Source: Planctomycetota bacterium (GTDB lineage Bacteria; Planctomycetota; Planctomycetia; Pirellulales; UBA7805). From it: a stretch of DNA of 64,000 bases. Numbering within the stretch: the stretch's first letter is position 1; every line of letters starts with the position of its first letter. The notes under the pieces are model-generated. The model was given only the letters and a program-made list of their open reading frames with translations, had not been told where the DNA came from and did not search any database. Of this stretch, positions 63,735 to 64,000 are shown piece after piece. The DNA lies in assembly GCA_003389215.1 (NCBI GenBank), contig QQVP01000135.1:19812-83811 (forward strand), given 5' to 3'. Position numbers and translations under genes: made by a program.

Positions 63735-63890
63735 GCTAGGCTTTGTCTCAAGAGGGAGGGCGAGCCTCCCGGCGAGCCGAGATCCACGAATGATTCTGCG
63801 GCTCAGCAGGCTTCGGTCGCGAACTCAGCCGAGCGAAGCTTCGCCCTCCCGACAGACGTTCGGAAACGCGTTCTAAAACAAAGCCTAGGC
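63735..63890. repeat. MITE-like inverted-repeat element
   Basis: The outer ends GGCTAGGCTTTGT (63735-63747) and ACAAAGCCTAGGC (63878-63890) are complementary apart from one base. Within lie a GGGAGG...CCTCCC hairpin and a second GGGAGGGCG/CGCCCTCCC pair. The ~155-base span has no coding capacity. Similar GAGGGCGAGCCTCCCG sequences are remembered from other planctomycete genomes, so this may belong to a widespread repeat, but only one copy is in the window. Confidence 0.6.
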
Positions 63891-64000
63891 TGATCACGTC
63901 GAGAGGTGCGTTGATCGCTTCCTCCTCTTGATGATCTGTTGCTCGCGTAACCAGGGTCGAGCCAGCCCATGCACTTCCGCCTCGTTGCTATCTCTCTATG

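Overview
The window looks like chromosomal DNA of a high-GC planctomycete, most likely from the Pirellulales. The main signs are a PSCyt1/DUF1549/DUF1553 protein followed by a DUF1501 protein, a very long PVC-type haem-binding dehydrogenase, and two secreted proteins with dockerin-like repeats and PEP-CTERM tails. Coding density is high and sense genes change direction in blocks. Start codons were refined from ribosome binding sites, signal peptides and gene overlaps; GTG or TTG starts are inferred for four genes.

Region 1 (1-17.7 kb) is a glycan or exopolysaccharide locus. A same-strand run encodes a PP-loop ATPase of the sugar-amidotransferase type, a free acyl carrier protein, an acyl-AMP ligase, a ketoreductase-like SDR, an asparagine synthase and a tandem-ACT protein. 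This set could build and attach an unusual acyl, amide or thio group. It is followed by a secreted metzincin-like protease, a GT-A glycosyltransferase, an FkbM methyltransferase and a GT11-type fucosyltransferase. On the other strand are GT61 and GT4 glycosyltransferases, a PQQ-type dehydrogenase with a cytochrome tail, and an O-antigen ligase/polymerase.

Region 2 (17.7-36.3 kb) mixes housekeeping and surface genes: a trypsin-like PEP-CTERM protease, a 40-residue zinc-ribbon protein, a ComM-like AAA+ ATPase, aldose 1-epimerase, a TlpA-like lipoprotein, HD and GNAT proteins, purN overlapping ileS, a Gln-rich secreted protein, a Wza-like export lipoprotein and a very short prepilin-like protein. 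Three copies of a ~162-bp repeat with terminal inverted repeats, plus one solo end, lie in this region. Their CTAG/TTAG ends supply the stop codons of three neighbouring genes.

Region 3 (36.5-52.2 kb) holds an FGGY sugar kinase, the planctomycete cytochrome/DUF1501 pair, the giant PVC dehydrogenase, and an RND efflux pair (membrane fusion lipoprotein and HAE1-type pump) without an outer-membrane channel.

Region 4 (52.5-54.7 kb) starts with tRNA-Lys(UUU), followed by three small same-strand orphan genes of visibly lower GC. One is a DUF2185 (immunity-like) protein, and an attC-like imperfect hairpin lies between the first two. This may be a small island or cassette remnant.

Region 5 (54.7-64 kb) holds a bacterioferritin-associated ferredoxin behind a promoter with a Fur-box-like palindrome, facing a bacterioferritin that has lost two ferroxidase ligands. 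Next come a beta-propeller PEP-CTERM protein and a Tat-exported molybdenum oxidoreductase operon (four-cluster Fe-S subunit, catalytic subunit, TorD-like chaperone) with a strong promoter and a ~240-nt leader. The window ends with a second MITE-like inverted-repeat element.
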